Below, in pieces: positions 5,645 to 8,113 of a DNA stretch of 8,113 nucleotides. The notes below the pieces were generated by a model. That model was not told the origin of the DNA and searched no databases. It saw only the letters and a list, made by a program, of their open reading frames with translations. Made by a program: the position numbers and the translations under genes. Location: NCBI GenBank assembly GCA_016763955.1, contig JAESSU010000045.1, forward strand, positions 1 through 8,113, read 5' to 3'. Each line of letters opens with the position of its first letter. Position 1 is the stretch's first letter. The DNA comes from Phycisphaeraceae bacterium. GTDB taxonomy: Bacteria > Planctomycetota > Phycisphaerae > Phycisphaerales > Phycisphaeraceae.

Positions 5645-7030
5645 ATGACACTGATTTCCGACGCTGGAGTATTGGGAGGTAACCCAACCGAGGGACAGTT
5701 TAAGGTACAAGTTGAACGCTTACGAGATTTTACTTCGGAACTTCTCGGTGGTAACGCCGAGGTGACATTGCCTATTTCTGCCGGTTCCATAACGCCGGTC
5801 ACATCTTCTATAGCGGTTGATACCGAAGGCGGTGCAACAACCGACGACTTGGACAATCTTCTCCAACCCGCTACCCAGAATGACGGCAAGGTGGTCTTTA
5901 TCCGCTCCGTGGATGCTGCGCGGATAGTAAGCGTTCGACATGCGCGGGGTGGAGCGGGTCAAATTATTCTGGCAGACAACCGCGATCTGTTTTTAGACAG
6001 CCCCAATCACCGCCTTATCCTTTACAGACTCGGCACCTCTTGGATTGAGATGGGACGTTTTGTGCAAAAAGGTTTTTTGCGCGACTCCGTTTTAAAAACG
6101 GCAGATTACACAATAACGACTCAAGATGACGGCAAGGCAATTTTTGTCGATGCCACCGCCGGCGTGGTAACTATAACGCTTCCTGTACCTTCGTCTTTGG
6201 CAAATGAATTCCGCATCATCGTCAAAAAAATTGACTCATCCACTAACGCCGTAAATGTTGTCGGAACCATCGACGGCGCGAATCCCAGAACATTGGCTAC
6301 TCAGTTCGAGTCGGTAGGAGTAGTCACAGAAAATGTGTCCTGGCACGTATTTTCTGAAGTAGGTGTTATTCCGTCTGGGGGTGGAGGTGGAGGAGGAGGC
6401 GGCGGAGGTAGTATTGACGGCCCGATTGGGCGCGTGCTCTTTACAAATAGTGGAATCTTTACGGTTCCAGCCGGTGTCAACATCGTATGGGTTTCACTGG
6501 TCGGTGGTGGATCGGGAGGGGGTGGGACCGATGGATTTGTTCCAAGAATTGCAAATGGAGGAGGTGGGGGTAGTGGAGACGTTCACTATCGCGTGCCTGT
6601 GTCAGTAACGCCCGGTGAGGCAGTCAATATCACAATTGGCGGTGGTGGGCTTGGTGGAACGTCAGGCGGTGGTTCAGGAGCGGGAGGAGTATCGTCTTTT
6701 GGAACTCATCTATCTGCCAATGGCGGTGGAACCGCACAACCCGGTCAAACTCTCGTTTCCGGTGGCTTGGCTGGGGGTCCGGGCGGATCATCCGGTCAAG
6801 GTGGTTATGCAGTGACGATTCCGACCGGGCCACTTACCGGGCAAAACATTGGAATCGGCGGCTGGGGAGGAGCAAATATTCTTGGTTCGACTTCTTTCAA
6901 AACAGCTATGGACGGCATGAACGGGTCTGACGGTGTTGGTTTTGGTTCAGGGGGGCACTCATCAGGAGCAAATGGAAACGGGGGCCAAGGCGCACCCGGA
7001 ATGGCCTTTATTGAATGGGGGTTAGCATAA
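5645..7030 (+). CDS. Tail fibre / glycine-rich adhesin fusion protein (copy 2)
   Basis: This 461-residue protein joins both parts that copy 1 encodes separately. Residues 1-243 carry the MTLISDAGVLGGNPTEGQF start, the GSITPVT...DTEGGATTDDLDN module with SVDAARIVSVRHARGGAGQ, and the DYTITTQDDGK...KKIDSSTNAVNVVG module ending VSWHVF. An unbroken run of 11 glycines (245-255) follows. Then SIDGPIGRVLFTNSG leads into FTVPAGVNIVWVSLVGG (272-288) and Gly-rich runs such as ITIGGGGLGGTSGGG and GGPGGSSGQGGY, ending GMAFIEWGLA. No cysteine is visible in the whole protein, unlike copy 1. The likely role is a tail fibre whose Gly-rich end, possibly a polyglycine type II sandwich as in phage S16 gp38, contacts the host surface. 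The stop TAA shares its last base with the next ATG. Phage tail origin is secure; receptor binding is inferred. Confidence 0.82.
   Translation: MTLISDAGVLGGNPTEGQFKVQVERLRDFTSELLGGNAEVTLPISAGSITPVTSSIAVDTEGGATTDDLDNLLQPATQNDGKVVFIRSVDAARIVSVRHARGGAGQIILADNRDLFLDSPNHRLILYRLGTSWIEMGRFVQKGFLRDSVLKTADYTITTQDDGKAIFVDATAGVVTITLPVPSSLANEFRIIVKKIDSSTNAVNVVGTIDGANPRTLATQFESVGVVTENVSWHVFSEVGVIPSGGGGGGGGGGGSIDGPIGRVLFTNSGIFTVPAGVNIVWVSLVGGGSGGGGTDGFVPRIANGGGGGSGDVHYRVPVSVTPGEAVNITIGGGGLGGTSGGGSGAGGVSSFGTHLSANGGGTAQPGQTLVSGGLAGGPGGSSGQGGYAVTIPTGPLTGQNIGIGGWGGANILGSTSFKTAMDGMNGSDGVGFGSGGHSSGANGNGGQGAPGMAFIEWGLA
6377..6409 (+). repeat. GGN trinucleotide tract encoding 11 glycines
   Basis: Eleven consecutive GGN codons (mixed ggg, ggt, gga, ggc) form the linker between the beta-rich and glycine-rich halves of the fused fibre protein. 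Mixed third bases lower perfect-repeat slippage, but the tract is still low complexity. A shorter tract of eight GGN codons lies at 5065-5088 in the copy 1 glycine-rich gene. Confidence 0.85.
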
Positions 7031-7425
7031 TGAAAAAGTGGGCTCAGATAGTTAATGGAATGGCACATTGGATTTTTACCAGCGATGCGCCGGAAGCAAA
7101 GTACCCGGATGGTGTTCCAGCGTTTGCCCCGAACATTGTTTTAGTCGAGATCACAAATCGAAATCCTATGCCGCAGGAAGGATGGATTTATGATGAAGCG
7201 AACGAAGTCTTTTCAGAACCGGCCCCACCTCCTGTAACGTGGTTTGCGATTAGGGCAAAACGGGATTTTCTTTTATCAAAAACCGACTTTTCTCAGCTTC
7301 CTGATAACCAGCTTACGCCTGCGAAAGTGTCAGAGTGGGAAGTCTACCGACAGGCATTGCGCGATCTTCCGCAGACTTTCCCCGACGTTGAAACAATTAT
7401 TTGGCCGGAGGAACCAGAAAAATGA
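7030..7425 (+). CDS. Phage tail fibre assembly chaperone-like protein
   Basis: The protein has 131 residues from ATG 7030, whose first base is the last base of the preceding TAA. An in-frame upstream start at 7015 lies inside the fused fibre gene and is not favoured. The N-terminal part (MKKWAQIVNGMAHWIF to about residue 65) ends in an EPAPPPVTW linker. The C-terminal domain, about residues 71-126, has WFAIRAKRDFLLSKTDFSQLPD, then WEVYRQALRDLPQTFPDVE and IIWPEEP. This W-x-x-IR...RD-x-LL...D...YRQALRDLP...WP series is the signature of the phage tail assembly chaperone family (PF16778-like) found directly after tail fibre genes. The expected job is helping the upstream fibre proteins fold, trimerise or attach. 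It is probably not part of the finished virion. The domain call is strong; the specific client is inferred from position. Confidence 0.85.
   Translation: MKKWAQIVNGMAHWIFTSDAPEAKYPDGVPAFAPNIVLVEITNRNPMPQEGWIYDEANEVFSEPAPPPVTWFAIRAKRDFLLSKTDFSQLPDNQLTPAKVSEWEVYRQALRDLPQTFPDVETIIWPEEPEK
7407..7412 (+). promoter_or_regulatory. Ribosome binding site for the small membrane protein
   Basis: GGAGGA inside the last codons of the chaperone-like gene lies 9 nt before ATG 7422. It selects this ATG over the in-frame TTG at 7401, which precedes the site. Confidence 0.7.
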
Positions 7426-7682
7426 GTACAAACACAAAGGACCGCATCAGGCTAGTCGGCTCTCTAATAATCGGTTTGATTCTCGGTAGTGTTGGTCGTT
7501 ACTATGATGCTCATGCAAGAGAAAGAAATGAATCAGTACAAGTCGCTATCGCCTATGAAGCACGCTTAACAGCCATCGAAACCACGCTCCCCATGATGGC
7601 CGAGCGCGTCAACGAAATATCGGTGCGGCTTCAAAAAGTGCATGACATGCTCGCTAGGATGGAAACAAGAAAAGAGAGGTAA
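7422..7682 (+). CDS. Small protein with one membrane segment and coiled coil
   Basis: This 86-residue protein starts at ATG 7422 (ATGA overlap with the previous stop) and ends at TAA 7680-7682. Residues 1-10 are polar with K6, R8 and R10. Residues 11-25 (LVGSLIIGLILGSVG) form one short hydrophobic segment. The rest is charged and helical, with heptad-like spacing of L, I, V and M from about 44 to 80 (ARLTAIETTLPMMAERVNEI onward), ending METRKER. The positive N-terminus predicts an N-in, C-out anchor with the coiled coil outside the cytoplasm. Its place after the tail fibre and chaperone genes fits a lysis-associated protein (a holin accessory or inner-membrane spanin-like protein), but no lipobox partner, endolysin or typical holin is visible nearby. 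No family is recognised. The gene itself is likely real given the overlap and ribosome site. Confidence 0.7.
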   Translation: MSTNTKDRIRLVGSLIIGLILGSVGRYYDAHARERNESVQVAIAYEARLTAIETTLPMMAERVNEISVRLQKVHDMLARMETRKER

Positions 7683-7867
7683 GGCCGTAATTGAGCGGTT
7701 TTTGGGCATACTATCATACTGGCTCCCTCCTCGTTCGGTCCGTAGAACGTACCTATAAGCTTCGGAATTCATCGGATTTCCAATAAAAATGAGGCTTTCT
7801 TTCCCTTGAGATTTTCATTAGGTCTGCATCATGTAGATGGAAGCATATTTCTATAAGGAGGCAACCA
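7683..7867 (+). other. Intergenic region with weak promoter-like and repeat elements
   Basis: This 185-bp stretch is the only sizeable non-coding gap. No stem with a T-run strong enough to call a terminator is visible: CCG...CGG followed by TTTTT at about 7686-7702 has only three pairs. Promoter-like boxes are weak: TTGAGC at 7691-7696 and TATCAT at 7712-7717, 15 bp apart, and TATAAG at 7754-7759 without a fitting -35 box. A five-pair inverted repeat CGTTC/GAACG sits at 7732-7749. An imperfect direct repeat, TCGGAATTC (7762-7770) and TCGGATTTC (7772-7780), has a 10-bp period, as an operator might. The gap probably marks a transcription-unit boundary, but this is inferred from spacing alone. 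Confidence 0.4.
7855..7861 (+). promoter_or_regulatory. Strong ribosome binding site before the last gene
   Basis: AAGGAGG, a near-perfect anti-16S match, lies 6 nt before ATG 7868. It is the strongest such site in the window and the main evidence that the open frame after it is a real gene. Confidence 0.8.
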
Positions 7868-8113
7868 ATGGCGAAGAAAGTGCGGAAAAAACGCAGTGGG
7901 AAAGGTTCAACAGTGAAATTATCCGATGAACTTGTACTTGCGGGGGATAGGCCAGGGGAACGAGCGAGTTGCGAAGGGGGCGTAATAATTTACTTAGATG
8001 AATCAGACAAGGAGGCGTTAGTTGAACTCTTTGCGGCGCGGCTTAATAAGATGACCAAGAGAAAAAATATAGATGTAGCTCTATGGGAAGTGGATACCGA
8101 CATGGTGAAAAAC
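7868..8113 (+). CDS. Unrecognised protein, 5' part, cut by the window end
   Basis: The frame is open from ATG 7868 to the last base, giving 82 residues with no stop. The start is set by the AAGGAGG site 6 nt upstream. The N-terminus is strongly basic (MAKKVRKKRSGKGSTVKLSD), followed by ELVLAGDRPGERASCEGGVI, a YLDESDKEALVELFAARLNK segment that looks alpha-helical, and TKRKNIDVALWEVDTDMVKN. No membrane segment or known motif is visible. The basic start could contact nucleic acid, but that is a guess from charge alone. It stands apart from the tail operon, separated by 185 bp, so it may belong to a different functional block. The VKLSDELV stretch recalls ParD-like antitoxins, but the following residues do not continue that family's pattern, so no function is assigned. 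Confidence 0.7.
   Translation, partial: MAKKVRKKRSGKGSTVKLSDELVLAGDRPGERASCEGGVIIYLDESDKEALVELFAARLNKMTKRKNIDVALWEVDTDMVKN

Larger units (their letters stand above)
4234..7030 (+). repeat. Tandem duplication of a fibre + glycine-rich module
   Basis: Copy 1 (4234-5616, two genes) and copy 2 (5645-7030, one gene) are paralogous from end to end. Each spans 461-462 codons including the final stop. The N-terminal parts align over about 241 residues without gaps at roughly 65% identity; the glycine-rich parts also align but with indels. Nucleotide matches are short, for example CCCAACCGA and GGACAGTTTAA near both starts, so the duplication is not recent or the copies have diverged under selection. 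Confidence 0.85.

Noticed and set aside
6301..6483. Minus-strand open frame with a poly-proline run
   Set aside because: It is the reverse complement of the GGN glycine tract of the fused fibre gene; no ribosome site or protein family supports it.
6363..6815. Two plus-strand open frames inside the fused fibre gene
   Set aside because: They are out-of-frame shadows of a gene with a clear paralogue and conserved ends.
7686..7702. Rho-independent terminator (CCG...CGG then TTTTT)
   Set aside because: Only three base pairs in the stem with an eight-base loop; too weak to call.
7806..7834. Promoter with TTGAGA and a -10 box 17 bp downstream
   Set aside because: The hexamer at the right distance is TCATGT, a poor -10 match; no better spacing is available.
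7868..7935. ParD-like antitoxin start (VKLSDELV) in the last gene
   Set aside because: Only eight residues resemble the family and the following residues diverge; no toxin gene is visible.
1..8113. CRISPR array, tRNA, rRNA, IS element or integrase
   Set aside because: No regularly spaced repeats, cloverleaf with CCA-type ends, terminal inverted repeats or recombinase motifs were seen on either strand.

Overview
The window is the 3' part of the tail gene block of a siphovirus-like tailed phage or prophage, all on the + strand. Base composition looks intermediate, roughly 45-50% GC by eye. The best matches by eye are families common in phages and gene transfer agents of Alphaproteobacteria: a Dit-like C-terminus ending in SFSAREAL, a hub/baseplate protein, a DUF6950 protein with an HDC motif, and a large gpJ-like protein ending in DATVQGF. 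An alphaproteobacterial host is therefore the favoured inference. No integrase, tRNA, att site or bacterial flank is visible, so lytic phage and prophage cannot be told apart.

Layout. Positions 1-4232 hold the tail-tip module in an order resembling lambda L-K-(I)-J and the RcGTA g12-g13-g14-g15 block: a Dit-like C-terminal fragment, a hub protein, a DUF6950/NlpC-P60-like putative peptidase, and a 985-residue central fibre/host specificity protein. These genes are joined by ATGA or TAATG overlaps. Positions 4234-7030 hold a duplicated receptor-binding module. Copy 1 is two consecutive genes: a 243-residue beta-rich fibre protein and a 211-residue glycine-rich protein. Copy 2 is one 461-residue gene in which the same two domains are fused through an 11-glycine linker. 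The two genes of copy 1 are in the same frame, and only one TGA stop lies between them. Positions 7030-7682 hold a tail fibre assembly chaperone-like protein and a small protein with one membrane segment and a predicted coiled coil, a possible lysis or membrane accessory factor. After a 185-bp gap without a convincing terminator or promoter, a new gene with a strong ribosome binding site begins at 7868 and runs off the window end.

How the genes work together (family knowledge plus inference): the Dit/hub/peptidase/gpJ proteins form the tail tip that contacts and locally opens the envelope. The duplicated fibre and glycine-rich proteins are candidate receptor-binding parts attached to that tip, and the chaperone-like protein probably helps fold or assemble them. 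The point most worth a second look is the split-versus-fused duplicated adhesin pair.
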